A stretch of 41,592 bases of DNA from SLFT01 sp964493075 (GCA_964493075.1 CAZBNU010000008.1:1-41592), one strand, 5' to 3'; counted from the first letter of the stretch, positions 26,146 to 34,603 are shown. Translations and numbers: made by a program. Notes: generated by a model from the letters alone, not told the origin.

Positions 26146-27044
26146 AGATTGTGGTTACAGGATGCAGCGGTCACGTGGGAGGGGCTATTGCGCGCCACTT
26201 TTGTGAACGCAACAATCAGGTAATCGGTATTAACCGTCATGGTTCTCTTGCACTGCCTGCACAAATAACCCAGATTTCTCATGATATTGCCAGCGGGGAC
26301 TTTCTTCAACAGGCCAGACAGTCAATTGGTTCCTGCGATGCAGTCATCCACGCCGCAGCCCACATCGCAAATGATGCTGAAGATTTTGATATCAGTAGAA
26401 CAAATTGCCTGGGAACCCATCAGGTGCTGAAGTTGGCGACAGCATTGAAAGCGGGTGTGTTTGTGTTCTTTTCAAGTTTAAGCGTACTCGGAACGCCCGA
26501 AGTGCATCCGGTTACAGAATTGCATCCGCTACGTCCTCATACAGCTTACGCAGCGTCGAAACTCTATGGAGAGCAGTTGACGGCCATGGCGAGCTCATCG
26601 TCCATGAGAACAGTTGCTTTGCGCATTTCCTCTCCTGTGGGCCCTCATCTTGTGCACCGTCACATTTTTCGTGTATTTGTTGAAAACGCAATGGCTGGAA
26701 ATCCGTTGGTGTTGCACGGCAAAGGAACACGGCAACAGGATTATGTGGATGGGCGTGACATTGCCGCCGCTGTTGCCTCAGTTCTCGAATGTGAAGTCCA
26801 GGGTATTTTTAATATCGGTTCCGGTGTCCCTCTATCAAACCTCCATCTGGCACAATCCTGCATTCAAGCGTTACATTCGAAATCCGAAATACAATTCAGC
26901 GGTGGCGAGGATAAACAGGATGACATCTGCTGGGACCTGTCTATTGAGAAGGCGGCCCGCCAATTAAAATACGAACCGGCCTATACTATTGACGATTCCA
27001 TTCGGGATGCAGCACGGTCATTTTGCGGCGTCTTTTTGAAGTGA
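26142..27044 (+). CDS. NAD-dependent epimerase/dehydratase (extended SDR)
   Basis: 300 residues. The N-terminal TGCSGHVGGAI carries the GxxGxxG NAD loop (Gly7, Gly10, Gly13). The catalytic Ser-Tyr-Lys set is FFSSLSVLG and YAASK (Tyr136, Lys140). RQQDYVDGRDIAAAV and NIGSGVPLSN in the C-terminal half are typical of nucleotide-sugar epimerases and dehydratases. The exact reaction is not deducible. Overlaps the ATP-grasp gene by 4 bases and converges with the methyltransferase gene 43 bases away. Confidence 0.88.
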   Translation: MKIVVTGCSGHVGGAIARHFCERNNQVIGINRHGSLALPAQITQISHDIASGDFLQQARQSIGSCDAVIHAAAHIANDAEDFDISRTNCLGTHQVLKLATALKAGVFVFFSSLSVLGTPEVHPVTELHPLRPHTAYAASKLYGEQLTAMASSSSMRTVALRISSPVGPHLVHRHIFRVFVENAMAGNPLVLHGKGTRQQDYVDGRDIAAAVASVLECEVQGIFNIGSGVPLSNLHLAQSCIQALHSKSEIQFSGGEDKQDDICWDLSIEKAARQLKYEPAYTIDDSIRDAARSFCGVFLK

Positions 27045-27087
27045 ATACTACCCTACTTGTCTGGGCTTATTATCACCGTTGATCGCG

Positions 27088-27954
27088 TTACGACCGTTTT
27101 TGCAGGACGAAAATATGCCCTGTCCATAAGGGCCATTTTTCACCAAAAACAGGAGTTGCGACCGTATTGATGAGGGACAGGGTGCGTTGCATAAGGCCTG
27201 TGGCGCCTTTTTGTTTTTGCAGGGGGGCGGGAGTAACTGCCACCACATCAAACTCGCACCGGTCTGCAAGGGAAGTCATTCCCGCTTTTGAAAACAGCAC
27301 TGTATGCCAGGGAGGGCAGAAAATCTGATGTAATTGCGGTAATTCTCTTTCCGTGATTCCCAAACGAAAAATAGTCGCCAGTAAAGTGGCAAATACGGCT
27401 GTAGGTTGTAAACTTACAACGACACCATTGGGTTTCAGTAAACGCCGCGCATTTGCAAGCCATGGTTCATGGGATACAAGGTGTTCAAAAACGCTTGAAA
27501 GGACAATGGCATCGTAGCGTTCTCTACCCTCAATGTCTTCCAGCGAGCATTGGTGGATATGGTGGCCCTTATCCTGACAGTATGTTGCCATGTCACTGGA
27601 AATCTCGGCGCCCTCGGCGTTGATATTATGTCTGGCGAGTGTAGTAAGGAGTCCCCCCCATCCCGCGCCATAATCCAGTACCAAAGACGATGAGCAATGG
27701 GAGCACAGCGCTGCCACTATGCCTTCAAACTGGGGAACCGCTGCACGGTTTCGCGCTTCGGGATCGGACTGGCAATGGCCTGTGGCAGCGTATTCCTGTT
27801 TATAAGCGTTTGCGAGTGCCTCTTCATCTGGAAGGGGTGACAACTGTAATGTGCCACATTTTTGGCATCGGTAGTAGGTGTATCCCTCCCTGTTGCCAAA
27901 AAACGCCAGACCGGCAGCGGTGCAAGCGATACAAGATGCGTCATTATTTTTCAC
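27088..27954 (-). CDS. class I SAM-dependent methyltransferase with N-terminal zinc ribbon
   Basis: 288 residues. Cys8, Cys11, Cys30 and Cys33 (C-x2-C, 18 residues, C-x2-C) form a zinc ribbon of the type found before many surface-sugar methyltransferases. Motif I is VLDYGAGWGG (92-101), followed by GAEISSDMATYC and DAIVLSSVFEHL. The C-terminal part (LHQIFCPPWHTVLFSKAGM, about 220-288) resembles the accessory region of polysaccharide methyltransferases. O-methylation of a sugar or lipid head group in the neighbouring glycan region is a reasonable inference. Confidence 0.85.
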   Translation of the reverse strand: MKNNDASCIACTAAGLAFFGNREGYTYYRCQKCGTLQLSPLPDEEALANAYKQEYAATGHCQSDPEARNRAAVPQFEGIVAALCSHCSSSLVLDYGAGWGGLLTTLARHNINAEGAEISSDMATYCQDKGHHIHQCSLEDIEGRERYDAIVLSSVFEHLVSHEPWLANARRLLKPNGVVVSLQPTAVFATLLATIFRLGITERELPQLHQIFCPPWHTVLFSKAGMTSLADRCEFDVVAVTPAPLQKQKGATGLMQRTLSLINTVATPVFGEKWPLWTGHIFVLQKRS

Positions 27955-28045
27955 GGTTTCTCATCCACAGGAAGTTAAGCAAATGAACAGGTACAGGAGT
28001 CTCAATACCCCTGCAACGCCATCATGGTAACAGGATAGATACTCC

Positions 28046-28089
28046 GAAATAAAAGAAAAGGCGAGCATGTCTTGCGACATTCTCGCCTT
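28046..28089 (-). terminator. strong intrinsic terminator of the small secreted protein gene
   Basis: Arms AAGGCGAG and CTCGCCTT (28058-28065/28082-28089) plus ATGTC/GACAT (28067-28071/28076-28080) pair with one mismatch around a TTGC tetraloop. On the minus strand the stem is followed by TTTTCTTTTATTT. It lies 42 bases beyond the stop codon at 28131. Confidence 0.88.
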
Positions 28090-28130
28090 AGATCTTTTAT
28101 AAAGCCGTCACCGTTGAGTAAACGACTTAA

Positions 28131-28694
28131 TCATTTGCCTAACAGGTGTGCATAAGATGCACCGGTTGCCCAGCCGCCGCCAAGGCTCATAACCATACCC
28201 TGTACGTCGGAAGGAAGGCCCTGCCACGACACTGTGGCGGAACCATTCCCTGTCCAAGCGGCAGTGTCACCAGGGACACCCTGCGGACGAACCGGAACCA
28301 TACACGCAGTTAAGGATTCCTGACCACCTCCGGCGCTGCCGTCGAAGGGAACTGGATTTCCCTGCCAGTCAGTCGCTGTGCCGGTTACACCGGGAGCGGG
28401 GTCAATAGCGCAGGGGCGGAAGCCCACAGACGCCTTCGGAGGAATGGAGAAGGTGTTATAGGGAGCGGGGGGTCCTAACGGCACACCAGCGTCATTGAAA
28501 TACTCGATTTCAAATTCGATGGTATCGGTGGTTGTGTTGTTCAGGTACACAATAGTCATAATGCTGGAGGCGGGCGGATACCCGGCACCAACCATTGTCC
28601 AGTCGTCTACGAACCACGGAATCGCGATGGAGCTTGCATAGGCAATGCCTGCACCAACCATCAACATCACTACTACTACACTTACTTTTTTCAT
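28131..28694 (-). CDS. small secreted protein of unknown function
   Basis: 187 residues with a clear signal peptide (MKKVSVVVVMLMVGAGIAYA, then SSIAIPWF). The mature part is Pro/Gly/Thr-rich and beta-like: TIVYLNNTTTDTIEFEIEYFNDAGVPLG, then IPPKASVGFRPC, with two Cys (in FRPCA and TACMV) that may form a disulphide. No catalytic motif and no family recognised; the first part has the look of an immunoglobulin-like or spore-coat-like beta-sandwich. GGAGGTG lies 8 bases before the ATG, a consensus promoter and a structured leader precede it and a strong terminator follows, so it is monocistronic and probably abundant. Its position beside glycosyltransferases makes it a candidate glycosylation target. 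Confidence 0.8.
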   Translation of the reverse strand: MKKVSVVVVMLMVGAGIAYASSIAIPWFVDDWTMVGAGYPPASSIMTIVYLNNTTTDTIEFEIEYFNDAGVPLGPPAPYNTFSIPPKASVGFRPCAIDPAPGVTGTATDWQGNPVPFDGSAGGGQESLTACMVPVRPQGVPGDTAAWTGNGSATVSWQGLPSDVQGMVMSLGGGWATGASYAHLLGK

Positions 28695-28728
28695 ACTTTT
28701 TCACCTCCATTCGTTTAGAAAATTCTGT

Positions 28729-28782
28729 AGTTGAAAGAACCATATTCTTACGGCTATTCACCGTCTACAGCCATTTTCAACT
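28729..28782 (-). promoter_or_regulatory. structured 5' leader of the small secreted protein mRNA
   Basis: Nested inverted repeats lie in the predicted leader of about 118 bases. The outer arms AGTTGAAA/TTTCAACT are 8 bp (28729-28736 and 28775-28782) and enclose an inner arm pair GGCTGT/ATAGCC with one G-U pair (28752-28757 and 28767-28772). The structure ends about 23 bases upstream of the GGAGGTG SD. It could stabilise the mRNA or control translation; it matches no riboswitch class I know. Confidence 0.45.
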
Positions 28783-28818
28783 TCGTTTTGCGCCAGTCAT
28801 TTAACTGACTACACCTAG

Positions 28819-28848
28819 TTTGTACCACAAACCAGTCTGAAAAGTCAA
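28819..28848 (-). promoter_or_regulatory. sigma70-like promoter of the small secreted protein gene
   Basis: Minus strand TTGACT (28848-28843), an 18-base spacer ending TGG (extended -10) and TACAAA (28824-28819). It overlaps the last codon of the glycosyltransferase gene on the same strand, so the secreted protein gene does not depend on read-through. Confidence 0.5.
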
Positions 28849-29864
28849 GTAGTTTTCGAACTTTTTTTTGAAGGCGGTGCTAATATTCCCGTTTTGTCCA
28901 GCAAACCCAAGGCAACGCCTGTAGCAAAGGGCACTACGGTGAGGTTGTATGCCAGCCATGCCCGGAGCGCAAAGAAACCGCTTTCATGGGCAAAACAGCC
29001 GTGAATGAGCCACGAAGCCTGCTGCAGCGCGGCAACATGAGCCGCTGCCGCCCCAAGCCAGAAGGGCTGCCACAGAAAACCGGCGCTCAGCAGCACCCAG
29101 GAAATGCCCAGAAAGGCGCGTGCATTCCGGTCTTTTATAAATGGCGTGCTAGCTTTTTTACGCATTGCTGGCGAAAATGAGATTACGCCTCGCGCATTAG
29201 TATGCAGGCGCCTGCACATTTTCAGCAGCGTGTCCGGCCAATAGTGTCGCACGGTGAGGTCGGCTCTAAGGGCCAGCTGATGGCGGTCATCCATGCGCGA
29301 ACTGAACTCCAGGTCTTCATAGGCGGCGGTGGCGAAGGACTCGTTAAATCCACCGGTTTCTTCAAATACCGAACGGCGAATCAGGCCGCAGCGGGTACTG
29401 ATGAAGGACCATGTGTGACAACCATTCTCGATAACGTCCATAAATCGCAGATATTCCTGTAGGGCAAAATACCGGGAGGTAAATGTTTTATTCAGGGGTT
29501 CCGGTGACGTCAGGGTAAATATGCCGGATAATTCTGGATGGTTTCTGAGATGCTCAATCATTCCATTAAGCAACCCGGTATCGAATTCGATATCCGAGTC
29601 CAGAAATAGCAGCACATTACCCTTGCTGTTGCGAACACCCAGATTCCGGCAATAGGCCGGACCCTGATTTTCGGGCACTTGAATGAGTTGTACCGGAAAC
29701 TGTCTGCAAACAGCAGCGGTGCCGTCTGTAGACGCATCGTCCACCATGATAATCTCCAATGTGAGCGTCGGTGGGATGGCGGAAACAAGGCATTCCAACA
29801 CCGTGCCGATGGTCTTCTCACAATTGTATACGGGAATAATTGCGCTGATGGACAAGTCGTTCAA
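28845..29864 (-). CDS. GT2 family glycosyltransferase with C-terminal membrane helices (paralogue 1)
   Basis: 339 residues from a TTG at 29864 that has AGGA 8 bases upstream and starts at the first strand (LNDLSISAIIPVYN), as in its paralogues; an ATG at 29927 would add 21 residues with no SD. GT-A fold: IIMVDDASTDGT, the metal-binding FLDSDIEF and GGFNESFATAAYEDLEF with an acidic pair near the acceptor site. Two or three hydrophobic helices at the C-terminus (about 240-325) anchor it to the membrane. It faces away from the second paralogue across a divergent promoter region. Sugar donor and acceptor cannot be deduced. Confidence 0.85.
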   Translation of the reverse strand: MNDLSISAIIPVYNCEKTIGTVLECLVSAIPPTLTLEIIMVDDASTDGTAAVCRQFPVQLIQVPENQGPAYCRNLGVRNSKGNVLLFLDSDIEFDTGLLNGMIEHLRNHPELSGIFTLTSPEPLNKTFTSRYFALQEYLRFMDVIENGCHTWSFISTRCGLIRRSVFEETGGFNESFATAAYEDLEFSSRMDDRHQLALRADLTVRHYWPDTLLKMCRRLHTNARGVISFSPAMRKKASTPFIKDRNARAFLGISWVLLSAGFLWQPFWLGAAAAHVAALQQASWLIHGCFAHESGFFALRAWLAYNLTVVPFATGVALGLLDKTGILAPPSKKSSKTT

Positions 29865-30042
29865 AATCGAATTCCTGAAAGTAGATGAATAAAAAAGGAC
29901 AAGCCTGTATTTCTCGCTGACATTCACTCACGTACGGGCGAATCACATTCGCCTTGCTGCTATAACCGGCAAAAAATACCAGCCCACACATCATATCATA
30001 TTCGCATTATCAGTCGAAACGTTGCTTTCACGAAAAGGCCGT

Positions 30043-30071
30043 TTGTCAAAGATACAGGACTGTGGTATGAT
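30043..30071 (+). promoter_or_regulatory. promoter of the GT2-radical SAM operon
   Basis: TTGTCA (30043-30048), a 17-base spacer ending TGG, then TATGAT (30066-30071). Both hexamers match at 5 of 6 positions, with an extended -10. Predicted start near 30078, giving a leader of about 65 bases to the ATG at 30143. A 6-bp hairpin GGCGAA/TTCGCC at 29937-29953 lies upstream in the same spacer; no function assigned. Confidence 0.6.
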
Positions 30072-30142
30072 TCCCACGGCTTCAATACGTGTCTTCTGGC
30101 AAACAAAAATCAGCAAAGTCCGCAGATGATAGTGGCGTTTAC

Positions 30143-31222
30143 ATGACCAACGAATTAAAGATATCCATCATTATACCGGTGAAAGATCATACGGGATTTT
30201 TAACGAAGTTGCTGACAACCATCCGTGAACATGCCCCTTCTCAGGTGAACTATGAAATCATTGTTGTGGATGACGGCTCTCGGGAGAATCTTGATCCGCT
30301 TGTGACTGAATACCAGGTGCTTTACCATCGGGAGGAAACCAGCAAAGGGCCTGCCCATGCCCGTAATGTGGGTGCCGAAATGGCATCGGCCCCGCTTTTC
30401 TTCTTTCTTGATGCCGACCTGGAATATCCACAGGGACTTATGGAGCATGCCTTATCCCTTCTGCAACAGGAACCCGAACTGGCAGCGATATCCTTTATTG
30501 ATCACCCTTACTGTGTCGCGGATGGTATCATAAAAAACTATGGTGCTCTCATCGAGAATTACTTCTATAACAAAATGGTGGATGGCAGGCCAGTAGCGCG
30601 GATACAGGGCTTTACCACCCGCAATGGCATCGTTAAGGCGGAGGCCTTTCGGGCGATAGGCGGCTTCAATGAATCATACACCACCAACGCAATGGAAGAT
30701 TATGAGTTTGGCAAGCGCCTTGCCGCCAGGTTCCCCGTAGCCATGTCAAATGGTCCGCTGATTTATCATAACTTTCCAACGCGATTGTCAGGTATGCTCC
30801 GAAATTACTGGGTGCGCGCAAGGCTTTTTGTTCCATATTATCTTCAACACCGCCCACCGCTGGATAAGGCCATGACTTCCGGCGATGAAGCGCTGCTTCG
30901 ATTGCTTGGGACTGGCGCATTGGGAGTGCTGGTGCTGGCACTGGCCCTTGGGTATTTTCTGATCCTTCCCACCCTTTTACTGGGCAGTATTGGCGGTGTA
31001 CTGCTGCTATTGTATATCTATTTCATTAAGGAGTTTCTCAAAAGTGTTATCGTACACACCGGCAAGTATGGTATTGTTTTGTCGTGTCTGGGCATACATC
31101 TGCTGAGTTCCGTGGTTATCGTTCTGGGTTCTCTTTACGGGCTAGCTGTCTGGTGCAAAACTTGGTTTAAACCCAATCATGCTGCCGATGTTTCAACTGA
31201 AGACAAAAAGATTCCCAAATAA
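30143..31222 (+). CDS. GT2 family glycosyltransferase with C-terminal membrane helices (paralogue 2)
   Basis: 359 residues from the ATG at 30143 (MTNELKISIIIPVKD), placed as in its paralogues; an in-frame GTG at 30089 would start only 11 bases after the predicted transcript start. GT-A motifs: VVDDGS (Asp43-Asp44), FFFLDADLEYP (Asp90, Asp92), TTRNGIVKAEAF and GGFNESYTTNAMEDYEFGKRL. About three membrane helices follow (residues 255-345). The radical SAM gene starts 11 bases after its stop. By family, it builds a glycosidic or polyprenyl-phosphate sugar link at the inner face of the membrane. Confidence 0.88.
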   Translation: MTNELKISIIIPVKDHTGFLTKLLTTIREHAPSQVNYEIIVVDDGSRENLDPLVTEYQVLYHREETSKGPAHARNVGAEMASAPLFFFLDADLEYPQGLMEHALSLLQQEPELAAISFIDHPYCVADGIIKNYGALIENYFYNKMVDGRPVARIQGFTTRNGIVKAEAFRAIGGFNESYTTNAMEDYEFGKRLAARFPVAMSNGPLIYHNFPTRLSGMLRNYWVRARLFVPYYLQHRPPLDKAMTSGDEALLRLLGTGALGVLVLALALGYFLILPTLLLGSIGGVLLLLYIYFIKEFLKSVIVHTGKYGIVLSCLGIHLLSSVVIVLGSLYGLAVWCKTWFKPNHAADVSTEDKKIPK

Positions 31223-31233
31223 AAGGTTTTGAA

Positions 31234-32376
31234 ATGTATTTTGGATATGTGGAAGGTGCGGCAGGTATCGTCTCGGCGGCCATCACCGGGAGCATACCCT
31301 ATCTGATTTTGCATGTTACCTCTGCGTGTAATGCGCGGTGCCGCATGTGTTTTAACTGGGACGGCATGAAAGCGCGACATAATCCCAAGGGAATACAGGT
31401 TGAGGATATGGAGCGGCTTGCCACGAGTATGCGGCCTTTGCCGCAATTGACCTGTTCCGGTGGCGAACCTCTTTTGCGCGAGGATTTGCCGAAAATACTT
31501 GAGGCATTCTACCGCAATGCGCGCACCCGTTTTTTTACCGTGCCTACCAACAGCCTTCTCCCGGACCGGGTGGCGGCTCTTATAGAATCGTTCACGAAAA
31601 ACTGCCCCAATGGGTTCCTGAATATATGTCTGCCTTTTCATGGTACACAGGGTGAATTTGACGATATCCTTGGAGTACCCGGTGCTTTTGAAAAGTTTAA
31701 CCAGACCTATGCTGTCATTAAGGAAGTACAAAAAAAGAACAAGCGCATATCCTTTCTGTTGAACTTTGTCATGAGCAAATTCAATGCGGAGAACTATAAG
31801 GATATTATTGATACTGCTTTGGAACACTACCCGGAAGCGCCGTTGGGTATCGCCTATGCCAGGGGACTGCCGAAGGAGCGTGAAGCCGTGGAAATCCCAC
31901 TGGACGTGTTTCAGCAGGCCCATGAATACCTGAATGCCCGCAGAAAAAACAGGAACCGTTTTAACCCCTACTCCGTCATGTTTTCTGCCATCGGGAAACA
32001 GATGGCCGATACCGTAACGGACGTTATCCGTGGCGACAGAAAGAATCTCAAGTGCCGTGCGGGCCGTCGTTTTATTGTGATTTACGAAGATGGCAAGGTA
32101 TATCCCTGCGAGTTGCTTGATGTGGTTGGCATTCCCGACAACGCGGATGCCGATGCGCCATCTGAAGCATTATTAGGTGATTTGAAGGAACACGACTACA
32201 ATATGAAATTGCTTCTTCGTTCTGACAAGGCACAGCACACCATGAAATGGATAGACGATCATGGCTGTGCATGTACCTGGGAGTGTGCTATCTACAGTCG
32301 TTTGACCCATTCGCCCGCAGACTTGCTGCGTGTTGGCGCCAACGCCGTCACCTATATTATGAAAAGCAGCGGATAA
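31234..32376 (+). CDS. radical SAM protein with SPASM-like C-terminal cluster domain (copy 1)
   Basis: 380 residues. The SAM-binding [4Fe-4S] motif is CNARCRMC (Cys32, Cys36, Cys39) and TCSGGEP (GGEP 76-79) binds the methionine amine. The C-terminal Cys set CRAG (274), PCE (292) and CACTWEC (345, 347, 351) matches a SPASM/twitch-type auxiliary cluster. SPASM enzymes often modify peptides, but others (for example AlbA-unrelated sugar or aminoglycoside enzymes such as BtrN, a twitch protein) act on small molecules. AAAAGG precedes the ATG by 7 bases. Pairwise similar to copy 2, with the same PTNS, YARG and Cys layout. Substrate unknown; the fixed pairing with a GT2 suggests a sugar or glycolipid. 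Confidence 0.88.
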   Translation: MYFGYVEGAAGIVSAAITGSIPYLILHVTSACNARCRMCFNWDGMKARHNPKGIQVEDMERLATSMRPLPQLTCSGGEPLLREDLPKILEAFYRNARTRFFTVPTNSLLPDRVAALIESFTKNCPNGFLNICLPFHGTQGEFDDILGVPGAFEKFNQTYAVIKEVQKKNKRISFLLNFVMSKFNAENYKDIIDTALEHYPEAPLGIAYARGLPKEREAVEIPLDVFQQAHEYLNARRKNRNRFNPYSVMFSAIGKQMADTVTDVIRGDRKNLKCRAGRRFIVIYEDGKVYPCELLDVVGIPDNADADAPSEALLGDLKEHDYNMKLLLRSDKAQHTMKWIDDHGCACTWECAIYSRLTHSPADLLRVGANAVTYIMKSSG

Positions 32377-32427
32377 GGCATTGATGGTGCTTTTGTATCA
32401 ATAAAACTGCACAAAAACATATTTCAA

Positions 32428-33480
32428 ATGGACACTGACATTATGAGCGAATCTACATCAACAGGCGATGCTTCACAAGCCTCTCCCCTGCTCTTTTCGA
32501 TCATTATTCCGAGTTATAATTCTGTAACGACGCTGATCCCCCTGCTTGAGTCACTGCAGCGGCAGACAATTACACAGCATGAAGTGATTCTAGTAGATGA
32601 CGCCTCCACCGATGACACAAAAATTGCCGTTGCTGCCTATGATGTACAGTATCATAGGATGGCGGCACAGGGTGGTCCGGCAAGTGCCCGCAATTATGGC
32701 GCGACACTGGCGCTGGCCCCCTGGCTGGTGTTTGCTGATGCGGATACCATTTTTGCCGATGATACCCTCGAAAAAATCAAAGATGCCCTGGAGCAATGCC
32801 CCATGGACGCCCTTGTCGGCACCTACTCGGGACGACCTGCCAATGCAGGGTTTATGCCGCGCTACAAGGCCATGTGGGAAGCATTGGCCATTGATGCAGT
32901 GCTGGAATCCCATGGCGAAAAATACATCCCCTACACGGCCTGGGCGCCCCGTCCCGGTGTGGTACGAAAAGAGGTGTTTGAGGCGGTTGGCGGGTTTAAC
33001 GAGTCCTTCCGGGGCGCTGACCTTGAAGATGTGGACCTGGGCTACCGCCTTACGGCAGCGGGCTACGCCATATTCTTTGTGCCTGCCGTGCGGATACAAC
33101 ATCACTATCCGGCCACCTTCCGAAAGGAAATCAGGGCATTTGCACGCCGCTGTGCGCTCTGGATGCAGATGAAACGAGAACATGGCTTCTTCGATGCTGC
33201 AGGAGAAGGCACGCCCCGACAGGCCCTGGTGCATATTGATGGATTCGCCGCTTTTCTTTTGCTGGTTGCGAGTATTCTGTTTCCCTGGTTGCTGGCGCCT
33301 GCAGCCGTCCTGACCCTGGTGTACTTTTTCACCTCCAGACGGTTTATTCTATTTGCGCTTAAAGAAGAAGGCCTCTGGTTTGCCTTGCTTGCAGCCCTTG
33401 TCTGCTGGATTCATACGATTGTGCTGGGAGTTGCAGCATCCTACGGCCTTATGCGGCGCTTTCTGGGGAATGTGCTATGA
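32428..33480 (+). CDS. GT2 family glycosyltransferase with C-terminal membrane helices (paralogue 3)
   Basis: 350 residues. GT-A motifs: FSIIIPSYN, ILVDDAS (Asp57-Asp58), VFADADT (Asp104, Asp106), PRPGVVRKEVF and GGFNESFRGADLEDVDLGYRL (Glu200-Asp201). Three hydrophobic helices lie between about 270 and 345. An alternative ATG is at 32443; neither has a clear SD. It begins 51 bases after the first radical SAM gene and overlaps the second by 4 bases (ATGA), which repeats the GT2-radical SAM order of the preceding pair. Confidence 0.88.
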   Translation: MDTDIMSESTSTGDASQASPLLFSIIIPSYNSVTTLIPLLESLQRQTITQHEVILVDDASTDDTKIAVAAYDVQYHRMAAQGGPASARNYGATLALAPWLVFADADTIFADDTLEKIKDALEQCPMDALVGTYSGRPANAGFMPRYKAMWEALAIDAVLESHGEKYIPYTAWAPRPGVVRKEVFEAVGGFNESFRGADLEDVDLGYRLTAAGYAIFFVPAVRIQHHYPATFRKEIRAFARRCALWMQMKREHGFFDAAGEGTPRQALVHIDGFAAFLLLVASILFPWLLAPAAVLTLVYFFTSRRFILFALKEEGLWFALLAALVCWIHTIVLGVAASYGLMRRFLGNVL

Positions 33481-34586
33481 ATTCACGTTTTATAAAAACA
33501 GTTTCCGGCTTTCTTGACAGACGAACCCCGGGATACCTTATATTTTTTGTGACGCCCTTTTGTGATTGCCGATGTCGCATGTGCTTCAATCGGAAGGTGA
33601 TTGACCAGGCGGCCAGTCGCAATATCCTGTCCTATGAAGAGGTCGAAAAGATTGCAACCCATTTTCACCACCTGCACCATGTGAACTTTTCAGGGGGAGA
33701 ACCTTTTTTACGCAGTGATTTTCCTGATCTGCCGCAGCTGTTTTACAGACATAGCGGCACCCGCTTTTTTGCATGCCCCACAAACTCTTCACAACCGGAG
33801 AAGATTGAGTCTGCTGTGAAGAAGATATGCGAGAGTTGTCCTGACGCCTGGATACGCATTACCCAAAGCTTGGACGGTATCGGTGAGGATCATGATCAGA
33901 TTCGCGGGAAGTCGGGACTGTTTGAACGGGTATTGGAACTCAACAGGCGGCTTCAGCACCTCCAGAAATCCCATGCCAACCTGAGCGTTGGCATTGCAAT
34001 GGTCATGTCTGCCTTCAACCAGGGCAAGGAAGCGCAAATCCTTGACTATGTGTATGACCATCTTTCCTTTGCAGATTTCGGCGCTCTTTATGCCCGCGGC
34101 GACACCTGGGATGCGGAGGCCACCAAATTCAATGATGAGTCTTATGCCCGTTTTGTGCGGCTGTGTCGTGAACGACTGAAAGAACGCGCTCCGGTTAAAG
34201 GTATGACAGGACGCCTTTTTACCGCCATCAATATGACCGCCTCTGATCTGCTTGTGAAGAACATCCTGAAGGATTGTTATGTTACGCCCTGCAGGGCGGG
34301 TAAAAATATGGTGGTGATGGATGATGAAGGCGTTGTAAGTCCCTGCGAGATTCTGGAACATTATATCAATACAGGAAAGGCTGAACTCAACACCGCCGTG
34401 CTCGGTAATATCCGGGAATACGACTATGACATAAAAAAGATGATCAACACCGAACATGCACAGAAAGTATGCCGCTATATCAAGGATAGTCGCTGTTATT
34501 GTTCCTTTGAATGTGCCATGTCGGTCAATGTACTGTATACGCCCCGCTTATGGATCAAGATTATGAGACATTTTTTCAAACAGTGA
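33477..34586 (+). CDS. radical SAM protein with SPASM-like C-terminal cluster domain (copy 2)
   Basis: 369 residues. The cluster motif CDCRCRMC supplies Cys29, Cys33 and Cys36 in CX3CX2C spacing, with an extra Cys31 inside it. FSGGEP (73-76) follows. The C-terminal Cys layout CRAG, PCE and CYCSFEC is the same as in copy 1, and shared blocks (FFACPTNSSQP versus FFTVPTNSLLP; GALYARG versus GIAYARG) show the two are paralogues. Its ATG overlaps the GT2 stop by 4 bases, so the two proteins should be made in step. Likely acts on the same class of substrate as its GT2 partner; this is inference. Confidence 0.88.
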   Translation: MNSRFIKTVSGFLDRRTPGYLIFFVTPFCDCRCRMCFNRKVIDQAASRNILSYEEVEKIATHFHHLHHVNFSGGEPFLRSDFPDLPQLFYRHSGTRFFACPTNSSQPEKIESAVKKICESCPDAWIRITQSLDGIGEDHDQIRGKSGLFERVLELNRRLQHLQKSHANLSVGIAMVMSAFNQGKEAQILDYVYDHLSFADFGALYARGDTWDAEATKFNDESYARFVRLCRERLKERAPVKGMTGRLFTAINMTASDLLVKNILKDCYVTPCRAGKNMVVMDDEGVVSPCEILEHYINTGKAELNTAVLGNIREYDYDIKKMINTEHAQKVCRYIKDSRCYCSFECAMSVNVLYTPRLWIKIMRHFFKQ

Positions 34587-34603
34587 CAAGTGAAGACCAG
34601 ATC

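Noticed and set aside
29937..29953. Short hairpin GGCGAA/TTCGCC as a terminator
   Set aside because: Only 6 bp with no U-run on either strand, and it lies in a divergent region where no terminator is expected.
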